Shown: one piece after another, positions 1 to 8,938 of the stretch
How positions within the stretch are numbered: the first letter of the stretch is position 1
Layout of the letters: the number at the start of each line of letters is the position of its first letter
NCBI GenBank assembly: GCA_964483725.1
Contig: CAZACQ010000011.1
Location: 1 to 33,952 of the forward strand
Length of the DNA: 33,952 bases
Reading direction: 5' to 3'
DNA from: CAZACQ01 sp964483725
GTDB taxonomy: Bacteria > Patescibacteriota > Gracilibacteria > Absconditabacterales > Absconditicoccaceae
Made by a program: the position numbers and the translations under genes
The notes under the pieces: model-generated
Databases searched by the model: none
Told to the model about the DNA's origin: nothing
What the model saw: the letters and a program-made list of their open reading frames with translations, nothing else

Positions 1-18
1 GAAGAAGATGAAGAATAG
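1..18 (+). CDS. C-terminal end of an unseen upstream gene (acidic tail)
   Basis: The first bases read E-E-D-E-E followed by TAG. A hairpin with a T-run follows within 15 bases, as expected behind the last gene of a transcript. Only five residues are visible, so the product cannot be named and the frame is inferred from the acidic tail and the terminator. Confidence 0.35.
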   Translation, partial: EEDEE

Positions 19-32
19 TAATTAATAAAAAT

Positions 33-57
33 AAGCTGCTTAATGCAGCTTTTTTTT
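33..57 (+). terminator. Rho-independent terminator of the upstream gene
   Basis: A 7-bp stem (AAGCTGC / GCAGCTT) with a 5-nt loop is followed by an uninterrupted run of T. It lies just after the TAG at 16-18. Confidence 0.8.
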
Positions 58-90
58 ATTAAAAAAAAGTTTCTTAGTATGAAACTTTTT
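56..90 (-). terminator. Terminator behind tRNA-Leu
   Basis: A 10-bp stem (AAAAAGTTTC / GAAACTTTTT, 64-73 and 81-90) lies directly downstream of the tRNA 3' end in the minus direction and is followed on that strand by a T-rich run. Confidence 0.7.
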
Positions 91-94
91 AAAA

Positions 95-178
95 TGCCCA
101 GAGCGGGACTTGAACCCACACGCCTATACAGGCACTACCACCTCAAGGTAGCGTGTCTACCGTTTCCACCATCTGGGC
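95..178 (-). tRNA. tRNA-Leu, anticodon GAG
   Basis: The minus strand folds as a class II tRNA. The acceptor strands are GCCCAGA and TCTGGGC. The anticodon stem is CTACC/GGTAG around loop TTGAGGT, giving anticodon GAG (reads CUU/CUC Leu). It has a long variable arm and a T-arm with GGTTCAAGTCC. The discriminator base A is position 95. No CCA is encoded (the sequence continues TTTT), so CCA must be added after transcription. A promoter lies upstream and a hairpin terminator downstream, so it is a single-gene unit. Confidence 0.93.
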
Positions 179-188
179 ACAGACATTA

Positions 189-216
189 TTTATAATAAAT
201 TTTATAAAAAAATCAA
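189..216 (-). promoter_or_regulatory. Promoter of tRNA-Leu
   Basis: On the minus strand TTGATT (211-216) and TATAAA (189-194) are separated by 16 bp and end about 10 bp before the tRNA. It overlaps, back to back, with the plus-strand promoter at 223-250. Confidence 0.6.
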
Positions 217-222
217 TTATAC

Positions 223-250
223 TTGATATTTTATATATCATAATTATACT
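223..250 (+). promoter_or_regulatory. Promoter of the small Gln/Gly-rich protein gene
   Basis: TTGATA (223-228), 16-bp spacer, TATACT (245-250); the ATG is 28 bp downstream. The spacing equals that of other promoters in this window. Confidence 0.6.
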
Positions 251-277
251 AAGATATTTATATATTAAATTAATAAG

Positions 278-511
278 ATGAGTGAAGAAAATAATACAAA
301 ACATAATATTGAAATTTCTGATGAACTTTATCAAGCAGTTCAACAGTTAAAGGAAGTTTTACAGCAAATGACTGGTAAAGAAATTAAATCTGATGAAGAA
401 GTTATATGAATATTAGTTTCATGATTTATTGAATCAATAATGTCACAACAATGAGGTCAAGATTGATCTCAATGACAATGATGAAATCAATCTTCACAAA
501 TTATATCATAA
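278..511 (+). CDS. Small acidic protein with Gln/Gly-rich tail, function unknown
   Basis: 77 residues starting MSEENNTKHNIEISD. I do not recognise a family. Residues 11-60 are predicted helical (IEISDELYQAVQQLKEVLQQ and on), and the last 20 or so are Gln, Gly, Ser and Asn only (QQGGQDGSQGQGGNQSSQ). Most tail glycines are TGA codons, so with the standard code the gene would stop at residue 45. It has its own promoter upstream and a hairpin terminator directly downstream, so it is a monocistronic unit, which supports it being real. No signal peptide or membrane segment is visible. Confidence 0.7.
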
Positions 512-519
512 AAAATATT

Positions 520-546
520 AAGCTGGATAAATTCCAGCTTTTTAAA
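520..546 (+). terminator. Rho-independent terminator
   Basis: An 8-bp stem AAGCTGGA / TCCAGCTT with loop TAAAT is followed by TTT. It ends one base before the -35 box of the obg promoter. Confidence 0.75.
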
Positions 547-574
547 TTGAAAAAAAAGCTTAAATCTTTATAAA
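547..574 (+). promoter_or_regulatory. Promoter of the obg gene run
   Basis: TTGAAA (547-552), 16-bp spacer, TATAAA (569-574); the obg ATG is 29 bp downstream. Confidence 0.7.
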
Positions 575-603
575 TAGTATTAATTTATAGAGTAAATAAT
601 ACT

Positions 604-2106
604 ATGAAATTTTATGATAAAGTAAAAATAAGTTTACAATCTTGAAAGTGATGAGATTGACTTGCAAGTTGAAGGAGAGAAGCAAAAGTACCTTACTGAT
701 GACCATCTGGTTGAGATGGTTGAAATTGAGGTGATATAATTTTAAAAGCTAGTAAAGATGAAAATACATTACTTAAATTTAAGTATAATAAAATACATAA
801 AGCTGAAAAATGAATGCCTTGAATGTCAAAAGATATGTATTGAAAATCTGGTAACAATCTTGTTTTAAACTTACCTATCTGAACTCTTGTAAAAGATGTA
901 AAGACTGGTAAAGTATTGTATCAATTTACACAGGATTGAGAAGAATTTAAAATTCTTAGATGATGAAGATGAGGTTGGGGTAATATTCATTTTAAAAATT
1001 CTACTAACCAATATCCTGAATTTGCACTATTATGAGAACCTAGTATATCTATGGAAATTGAATTAGAATTACAATTATTATGAGATATATGTCTTATAGG
1101 GACTCCTAGTGTTTGAAAGTCTACAATCATAAATAGTGTAAGTAATGCAAAAGCAAAAGTAGCAGATTACCCTTTCACTACTATAGTTCCAAATCTTTGA
1201 ATGGTAAAAAGATATGATAAGGATTTTTGTATAGTTGATATTCCAGGACTTGTAGAGTGAGCAGGTCAATGAAAATGACTTTGATTTAACTTTCTTAGAC
1301 ATATACTAAAAGGTTCTAATTGGATTTTTGTGTCTGATTTATCTAGGCTTGATTCATGAATAAACGATTTTTCATTACTTTTTAATGAAATAATTGCATA
1401 TTTAGAATATAGATATATTTGAAGTTTTGAATTTTGAGAAAAGATAAATTGAATAGATTTTGAATTATTTGAAGATGATTGACTAATAGCGTTTCTAGCT
1501 TACTGAATTTTTTTGGATTGAAGCAAAGAAAAGTTATTTAAAAAATATATTAGTTTTATTGTAAACAAGCTTGATTTAGTATCTGATGAATATATAGTTT
1601 CTGAATATCATGTTTCATATATTAATTCAATTTTTGAAAAATTATCCAATTATTGAAATATTTCAAAAGATAGTATATCACAAAATACAATATATTTGTC
1701 AGCTGCAAATAAGAGATGAACTGATGAATTTTTAGATTTATCATATAAGACATTAACAAAAGTAAATATTAGTGACTATATTAGCTATACTTGAGAGATG
1801 GTATGTGATTTGAAAGATAATTATGTCAAAGATATAACTTTAGATGAACTTAATTATTTAACACAAGAATGATATTTAAATGAAGCTTTTGACTGAAAAA
1901 TATGGGAGATATATCATAGTGATTTTTCTTATTTTTCATATATATTACCTTGGTGAAATGATCAAGCAGAAAAATGGTTTTGGGAAAAGATGAATAAAGA
2001 ATGAGTTCTTTCTTATTTTAATAAAATGTGAATTAAAAATTGAGATGTTATAAAAGTTGAAAGTGATTATGATTTAGATCCTATTTATATTAAATATGAA
2101 TATTAA
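604..2106 (+). CDS. obg: Obg/CgtA GTPase (ribosome-associated)
   Basis: Obg is a GTPase that binds the 50S subunit late in assembly. The 500-residue product has the three Obg parts. The Gly-rich N-terminal Obg fold (about 1-158) contains GGPSGGDGGNGGD and many TGA-encoded glycines. The G domain has G1 GTPSVGKST (166-174), G3 DIPGL (212-216), G4 NKLD (321-324) and G5 SAAN (366-369). The C-terminal OCT domain contains the stretch EKWFWEKMNKEGVLSYFNKM and then GDVIKVES. The P-loop Gly before Lys is TGA. The distance from G3 to G4 is about 109 residues, roughly 40 more than typical Obg, indicating an insertion. The start is the first ATG after the promoter; no Shine-Dalgarno is seen. It overlaps the next gene by 11 bases. 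Confidence 0.95.
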
Positions 2107-2527
2107 TGATTCAAAGTTTTTAAAAAATTCAAGGCAGATTAGGTATATAACTTTTTTTGTTACTATTTTTTTTATTTCTCTTACAGTGAATCTTTATGTA
2201 AATAATGTAAGACAAACAAATATAAATATTGAAGATAGAATTTCAGAAAGAGAAAGAATTAAAGAAGAAAGACAATTTTTAGAAAACTTTGAAATGCCAT
2301 ATCTTAAATCTGATTATTCAAGAATATTTATTGCTCATGAATCTAATATTATAAGAGATAATCAGTATCGTATAGTATTAGAAGATATGGATTATGATAC
2401 TACTGAACAAGAAGAAGAAGAAGGGATTGATATGGTTAGAAGGTGAGAAGAAATTACTAGTTTAAATAATCCTCAGGAAGCTTGGCATCATTTTTTCAGG
2501 GTTAAATTTGATAATATAAATCTTTAA
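2096..2527 (+). CDS. FtsB/DivIC-like septum formation initiator (single-pass membrane protein)
   Basis: 143 residues with a short basic N-terminus, one membrane segment at about 18-36 (IRYITFFVTIFFISLTVNLY) and then a charged helix (DRISERERIKEERQFLENF) suited to a coiled coil. This layout, a short inside tail, one membrane helix and an outside coiled coil, is that of FtsB/DivIC/FtsL divisome proteins. The segment EMPYLKSDYSRIFIAHE after the coil resembles the small globular part of that family. The acidic linker TTEQEEEEG is followed by a 25-residue tail that contains one TGA-Gly. Its start lies inside the end of obg, so translation is probably coupled. The family assignment comes from layout and partial similarity, not from a diagnostic motif. 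Confidence 0.6.
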
Positions 2528-2530
2528 ATT

Positions 2531-3316
2531 ATGATTGATTATTTATATATAATATTAGACTTTATTTTTGATAGAGTAGTATATGTTTTATTAATTTTGT
2601 TTATTATATTTTTTACTACTTTTTTTCAAAAGTATCATTATATTATTTTGTACAAAATTTGACATTTCTCTTGAAAGGTTTTCACATTAGTATCAAATTT
2701 TTTTATAAGACTTTGAGTTATTATTCATGAGTTTGCTCATATATTTTTTGCTTTTATTTCTTGAGCTGAAATAAAAGAAGTTAAATTATTTTCAAAAGAT
2801 TGATGACATGTAAGACTTTCAAATAAAGATTATATTTGAGCAATTTGATCTAATAATATGAATCCAATCTTATTTTGATTATTTTTATTTTTTAATAGAG
2901 TATGAGTCTTTCTTACTAGCTTAGGCCCACTATTATTTTGAATTCTAATTTCTTTATTGTTGGTAAATTTTTCATTTTGATTTTCTCTTTTGAGTATTAA
3001 TACTGATATTTCATATTATGATTTTAATCAATTATGATTTTTAAATGTATTTATTTTGTTTTTGTATTGATTTTTTTTGTGACAAAGTTTTATCTTATCC
3101 TGGCAAGATATTAAGAATCTTTTCTTTTATAATTGAACTTGAGTTATAGAAATATTTGTAGGTAGTCTTATAAATACATTCTTTTTTATATTGTTTTTAT
3201 TTATAGCATCTTATTTATATATTTATTTTGTTTTTTTCTGAACAGTATATTTTATTTGATTTTTAACTTTACTTATTATATATTATTTATTATTATTAAT
3301 CAAAAAACTTATTTAA
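2531..3316 (+). CDS. M50-like membrane zinc metalloprotease
   Basis: 261 residues, strongly hydrophobic with about five or six membrane segments. The HExxH motif HEFAH (66-70, preceded by GVII) lies at the membrane face, as in site-2 protease and M50B-like families, where the two His bind zinc and Glu is the catalytic base. A further SGAE segment follows, and a later loop (WQDIKN) could hold the third ligand Asp, which I cannot prove. Such proteases cut substrates within the membrane or act as small housekeeping peptidases. It starts 3 bases after the preceding stop and lies in the obg run. The start ATG is the only one before the first hydrophobic segment. Confidence 0.7.
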
Positions 3317-3336
3317 ATTTTAATAAACTAATTATT

Positions 3337-4050
3337 ATGACTCAATTATTTATTTCCAATCATATTTTAAATTGAGATAGAATTGAAATTAACAATATTA
3401 ATATAATAAAAAAAATAAAAAATGTATTAAGGGCTGGATCTTGATATAAGTTTTATTTGCAAGATTATTTTGTTTCTTGAGATGATTTTACTCTAACTAG
3501 ATATTTAGTTGAAGTGGAGTCTTTAGAAAAAAGTAATTTGATTTGATTAGTTAAAGATAAAGAGTCTTTTAATATTAATTATTCAAATACATGAATATTA
3601 GTTCCATTATTAAATAGTTTTGATAAAATTGAGCTGATTGTCCAAAAGCTATCTGAATTATGAATTGAAAATATAGTTTTTTGGAAAAGTAGATATAGTC
3701 AGATAAATACAATAAATGATAAAAAAATTGAAAGGTTTAATAAAATAGCATTAGAAGCTGTACAACAAAGTAAATGATACTATGTTCCCAAAATTTTTTA
3801 TACTAATTCTTTATCAGATTTTATAAAAGACAAAAAAATAATTTCATTTAATTTTAATTGAGAAAATTATAAAAGATTAAATTTACCTAAATCTAATTTG
3901 TTTTGAATAATATGACCAGAATGATGATTATCTCAAGAAGATCTGAAAATAATTGATTGAAGTATAGAAAATACAATCTCTTTGTGAAATAATATTTTAA
4001 GGGCAGAGACTGCTGCTATTATTTGATGACGAATAATAATTAATGCTTAA
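3337..4050 (+). CDS. rsmE: 16S rRNA m3U1498 methyltransferase RsmE
   Basis: RsmE is a SPOUT-fold enzyme that methylates N3 of U1498 in 16S rRNA with S-adenosylmethionine. The 237-residue product has the family length. Diagnostic C-terminal motifs are IGPEGGLSQED, LGNNILRAETA and the final IIGGRIIINA, which form the knotted SAM site. All three glycines of GPEGG context rely on TGA. The middle part has the typical KIELIVQKLSELGIENIVFW-type helix (here DKIELIVQKLSELGIENI). It is the last gene of the obg run, and its TAA overlaps by two bases the stop of the convergent yebC gene, with no terminator between them. Confidence 0.93.
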
Positions 4051-4814
4051 TCATATATTACATTAGTAAATACTCTTTCTACATCATCATTATCTTCTAA
4101 TTCTTCTATTAATTTTAAAAGTTTTTCTATTTCGTTCTCATTTATTTTCATCTTATTTGTTGGAATATATTCTATTCAAGAATCAACTATTTTATAATTA
4201 TCATTTATTAAAAAATTCATTATATTTTGAAATTCATTTTTTTCTCAAATAATTTTGAATGTATTTAATTCGATTTCATATATATCATCTGCTCAGGATA
4301 ATATCGCAGTTTTTTCAACTTCATCATAACTAATTTCTTTAATATTCTCGATTTCTTTTCATTTATCTAATTTTTTTTCTTTTTTTCAAATAATTATAAA
4401 ATAAGATTTTGCTTCAAATTGCCAAGATACACTTCAAGGTTCTCCAAGACTTCATCAAAAGCTAGTGATTGTAGCTCTAATTTCAGATGAACTTCTATTT
4501 TTGTTGGAACTTAGACTTTTTATATATAAAGCTGCTCATCAAGGTCAATATCATTCATAGTAAATTTCTTCTATATCTTCAGAATTAATTTTTCCTGCTC
4601 ATTTTTGTATAGCTCTATTTATCACATCCTTAGGTAAATTATAGTACCTAGCTTTTTCTAGTGCACTTGCTAAACTTGGATTTAGACTTGGGTCATCTCA
4701 TCATTTTGCAGCCATTTGGATTATTTTTCAAATTTTTGTGTAGATTTTTGCTTTTTTACTATCTTGCACTGCTTTTTTATGTCTAATATTATGCCATTTA
4801 CTATGTCAAGCCAT
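4047..4814 (-). CDS. yebC: YebC/PmpR family (TACO1-like) protein
   Basis: 255 residues starting MAGHSKWHNIRHKKAVQDSK, the family signature with the first Gly as TGA. Further conserved parts are GGDDPSLNPSLASALEKAR, IYYEGYGPGGAALYI and FGGSLGEPGSVSW. YebC proteins act in translation or as DNA-binding regulators; the mitochondrial homologue TACO1 supports translation of proline-rich stretches. The C-terminal part after about 150 is more diverged and Lys/Glu-rich. It is the second gene of a minus-strand operon, 30 bp after the PilT-family ATPase, and its stop overlaps that of rsmE. Confidence 0.93.
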
Positions 4815-4844
4815 AATTTTTTTATATAATATTTTAAGTAAAAA

Positions 4845-6293
4845 TTAATTAATTATTTTTATTCATTTTTTCTTTATATTTTTTACATATTCAGGATTTT
4901 TTATGCTTGCTTTTCATTTTTTATCTGTTGTTAAAGATAATATATCATTTCATATCATTACTTGTACATCACTACTTTTCATACTTTCTCAAAAATCTAT
5001 AGAAACTATTTCTTTTTTTGATTTCTTTACAAATTCATAACTAAGTTCTGGTTCAATTTCGTTACTTTCTTCTTCTGGGCTTTCTTCAAATGTTCTTACT
5101 GATATACTTAATCAAAGTTCTTTTTCTAGTTCATTAATTTTAGATCATTGTTTTCATATTATTGATCATTTATTTTTTTCAGGTACAATTAATTTAATTG
5201 AATTGCTTCATTCAGCTTTTATTTTTATTGGGAACTTATAATTATTAGTTATATTCTCTTGTAAGTATTTTATTCAATATGAAATAAGTCATCAAAGACT
5301 CTTTTCTTTTTCTTCTTGCATTTCTTCTACTTCTTTGATTGGCATTACTACAACTTCTTCTCAGTAAGAATAAACTTCAAATTCTACATCTTCAGAAAAG
5401 AAATCATAAATTTGTATAACTGGTCTTGCAAGGTCAGCTGATTCCATTCACTCTGGCACTTTAACAGTGTGTTTTAAGTTTAGAACTTTGTCTACTTTTC
5501 ATCATTTTATAAATATTACTGTATCTACTACTTGAGGAATAACTCACATTTCTATGTTTCACAAAAACCTTTGTATACTATCCACTGGTTTAGTAGCATG
5601 TATTACTCAAATAAGTCAAATACCTGTTAGTCTAAGGTCTTTGAATAGTTCAAAATCGTCTGTATTTCTTACTTCATCATATACAGTATAATCCGGTCTT
5701 GATAAAAGTAGTATATCTCTTACTTCGCTATGTGGAGCATAAGAAAAACTATATTGAGTAACTTCATCTGGTACTAGTAGGTCTCTTGGAGATTCAATTG
5801 TTTTGATGATTTTGTTATCATTTACATACATTTCTGTTAGTGCTTGTGCAAATGTTGTCTTACCTTGTCAAGGAGAACCACTTAATAAAATTCATTGTGC
5901 TTGATTCCTAAGCATATTTAATAGTTCATCATCTAATCAATAATCTTCTATTGATAGTTTTTTAATTGGTTTTACAACTGTAATTTCAATTCAGTCTGAT
6001 AAAGGAGGTAATACTATTACTGTTCTATAAGGTCATACTTGAAGTACTTTTGACATATTTCTATCAATTTCAAGAAAAGAGTCATCATTTTGATCGATTT
6101 CTTTATAAAGTTGATTAATTATGTTATTTAGATAGTTTTTGCTAGGTGTCTCTTCAATCTTTTCAGATTCCCATCAACCAGGAACTCATTTTTTTCTTAA
6201 TATTTCTACATTTTCTTTGAAATGTACTGACATAGTTGTTTCATCAAAAAATTGATCCAGTACGGATTCATGTTTAGATAATATTTTTTCCAT
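4845..6293 (-). CDS. PilT-family ATPase with C-terminal KH domain
   Basis: 482 residues. Walker A is GSPGQGKTT (139-147), followed by the secretion-ATPase style segment TIESPRDLLVPDEVTQYS, and RPDYTVYDEVRNTDDFELF as the Walker B/Asp-box region. The KH-like motif GSIIGKQGSKINELEKELG is at about residues 372-390, so the protein may bind RNA or single-stranded DNA. This order, PilT-like ATPase then KH, matches the PIN-ATPase-KH family (COG1855-like), but the usual N-terminal PIN nuclease is missing; residues 1-135 show no PIN acidic residues. It is unlikely to be a pilus retraction ATPase because of the KH domain. It is first in an operon with yebC and has a clear promoter at 6332-6359. Confidence 0.8.
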
Positions 6294-6299
6294 AATTAT

Positions 6300-6327
6300 T
6301 TGATTTTTTGTTAAAAATGTTTAATAT
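6300..6327 (+). promoter_or_regulatory. Possible promoter of the membrane/HD-GYP operon
   Basis: TTGATT (6300-6305), 16-bp spacer, TAATAT (6322-6327). The -10 box is weaker than others here, but the spacing matches and the ATG follows 42 bp later. Confidence 0.4.
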
Positions 6328-6331
6328 ATTC

Positions 6332-6359
6332 ATAATAAAGATTTTAATAGATTTTTCAA
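6332..6359 (-). promoter_or_regulatory. Promoter of the PilT-family ATPase-yebC operon
   Basis: On the minus strand TTGAAA (6354-6359), 16-bp spacer, TATTAT (6332-6337); the ATG is 38 bp downstream. Confidence 0.65.
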
Positions 6360-6369
6360 CCAAAATAAA

Positions 6370-7542
6370 ATGCAATATTTTCATATATCCTGATTGAAAC
6401 AAATATCTGAAAAACAAGAAAAAATAAATCTACTAATTAAATGAAATGATGAAAACTCTATAAAAAATATACTTAAATCTTATTGAATAGTAGTTTTTTC
6501 AGTTAATCCATTTTCAGATTCACCAGAGACAATATGAAAAGTTAATTTCAAATTTGATCATGATTGAGAAATTATAGAGTGAGTTCTTTGAGAAGAAAAA
6601 GTTAAAGATTGATTTTTTATCTTAGAGAAATCTTGATTTGACTTAACTTATATTAATAATTTAGCGAACCCAATTTCTGATGAACAGGTAGAAAATGTTT
6701 TAAATAAGTTAAAAAAAGATCTAGACGAGAAAGAATCTACTATAGAAGTTTGAAAAAAATGAAAGTCATATAAAATATATGATGAAAAATTTTCTGAAAA
6801 AGATATTCTTAATGTTAGATCAATAGCAGATGAAACTATTAAAGATTTTGAGAATTTAAAATCTAATGTTTGAGATAGGATTTCAGTATCTGAAATTAAA
6901 GAACTTGATAACTTGGTTCAAGAACTTAAAAAATATAAACTTTGAAATAATGTAGAAAAAATATCATACATACTAGATAGCTTGTTGACAAAAATGGAAC
7001 AAATAGAAATGAAATTTCTTGATATAATGAAAAAGGAAGAAAATGTTACTGTATGAAGTGAGGTTATTTCTGAACTTGATTTTGTTCTAGAGTATGAAAA
7101 ATATAAAAAATCTCAGAAAATAAAAAAAATGTGAAATTTAATAAACACTACACAAACTACAGATGATAAATATTATACATTTTTATGAAAAGCTTGAATA
7201 TACCTAAAATTCTTTGTTAAAGAAATTAAATTTAGGCTAAATAACTATAAATCATTAATAAATAATTCATTTATTTTTATCGAAGTATTATTAATTTTCT
7301 TAATATTAGAGCTTATATTTTATAATATATATTTATCATTGGTATGAGAATGAGTTGATTCTATATATTATTATTTATATAACATATGATTATTATGATT
7401 TATATTTTTTATTATAAAAACAATCAAGAACTTAAATAATAATATTAAATCTAATCCATTACTAAATATTATATTGATTTTTGTATGATTTTTATTATTT
7501 TATGTTTTATCAAGTATTTTATTTAATACATTTGCCTTGTAG
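6370..7542 (+). CDS. Membrane protein with two GspF-N/PilC-N-like domains
   Basis: 390 residues. The N-terminal half has two segments in the style of the small cytoplasmic domain of GspF/PilC. The first (about 1-48) runs from QYFHISGL to YGIVVFSVNPF. The second (about 55-98) runs from KVNFKFDHDGEIIEGVLGEE to ILEKSGFDLTYIN. This matches the family pattern of a strand, a dGk-x-x-eG turn, a helix and a final G-x-x-V strand. A charged helical region follows (about 100-265). The C-terminus has three hydrophobic segments beginning FIFIEVLLIFLILELIFYNI. The full GspF membrane domain (two copies of a helical bundle) is absent. It is first of a three-gene run, with 30 bp to the next gene. The GspF-N relation is my reading of the pattern. 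Confidence 0.55.
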
Positions 7543-7572
7543 TAAGTTAATTAGATTTTCAATATATTCATA

Positions 7573-8925
7573 ATGTTATTGTTATTAATTGTTTTTAATA
7601 TTATTTTTGCTTATTTTTTTTATTTTGTATGAACTTGGTATTTTTCCTTAATACCAATTTTTTTTACTATTTTTTTGTTAGCGAATCTATCATCAATTTT
7701 TTGAGAAGTTGGATTAAAAAAAATTGATATAAAAGAACTCTTAGTTAGAAATTTATTTTATATAGCATGGTGATTGATACTTATTTGATTTTATTGAATT
7801 TTATTTCAGTTGAAGCCTTTTGCTTTGTCAGAAGTTCATTACATTATGATTTTGGTTTATTTTAATATTGTTGCAAACATATTATCCTATTTATTTGATT
7901 ATAAGGATTGAAGATATATATTTCATTTTTGATACTATTTTTCACTATTAATCTTACTTTATCAAGCATTTATTTCTTGAGCTCCTAGTTCAGATATATT
8001 TAATTTATTTCTACTTTTAATTGTTCTTACATTTGTTTTTTATACATTCTTAGTATTTATAGTTTCTAATTTTGTTAAAGATGATCTAAAGCTTCTTAAG
8101 CAATTGAATTTTCTATTTTTTATATTTTTTATTGTTATATTTATTTATTCAAATTTGTATAACAATCCTTACTTAGCTGTTTTACTTTCTCAATTGTTTC
8201 TTACTTTTTTGTTTTTATTTATTTTTTATATTAATAAATATATAAAAAATTATGAACCAGAAAGTATAGAGCTTAATCCAATTGATAGGATTCTTTCTGG
8301 TAAAAATATATTAAATTATGAGAAGAAAAACACAGATACTAAGTATGATTTGTTTACAAATATTAGTTCCTTTTTTAATGAAATACCTTGATTTCTTAAG
8401 TTCTTGCTAGCATTATTAAATTTATTTTTAATTTTTGTTCAAATATATTTATTCATATCAAATATATGAAGTTCTTATATACTTTATTATGAATTATTGT
8501 ATTGGTTTTGAATTTTATTATTTATTGTTAATTTTATACTTTTAAAACAAATAAATTATTATTACTATTTACAGAGGATATTTGCTTTTTTTATACTTAA
8601 TTTTTGAATTTACTTAACAATATTAAATATTTTTTGACATGATACTAATTATATAGTAATATTTTGAATTTTGTGGAGTATAATAAGTAGTCTATTTTTG
8701 TTTATGACAAAACATATAATGTATAAAAAGTTGTTGTTTAAAGAAGATTATTATGTTTGGATACTGTCTAACTTTATTACAATTTTTATTAATATGTATT
8801 TTGTTTATCAACTTAATATTGAAAATTCATTAAAAATATCTATAGTTCTAGTATATATTGGTATTTGGTTGTTTATAAGTTTTTACAATATCAAGCATAT
8901 AGAAAATACTTTTAAAAAGATATAA
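7573..8925 (+). CDS. Large polytopic membrane protein, function unknown
   Basis: 450 residues, almost wholly hydrophobic, with about 12 to 14 membrane segments of the Phe/Ile/Leu/Tyr-rich kind. The main soluble part is a loop near residues 225-270 containing EPESIELNPIDRILSGK. I recognise no transporter motif and no catalytic residues. It lies between the GspF-N-like gene (30 bp upstream) and the HD-GYP gene (13 bp downstream), so it is probably co-transcribed and may form a membrane assembly with the first. In-frame TGA codons fall mostly in membrane helices (for example LILIGFYGILF), as expected for Gly. Confidence 0.75.
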
Positions 8926-8938
8926 TTTAAAATAAATT

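Noticed and set aside
4845..6293. Type IV pilus retraction ATPase
   Set aside because: A KH motif at the C-terminus and lack of pilus genes nearby speak against it.
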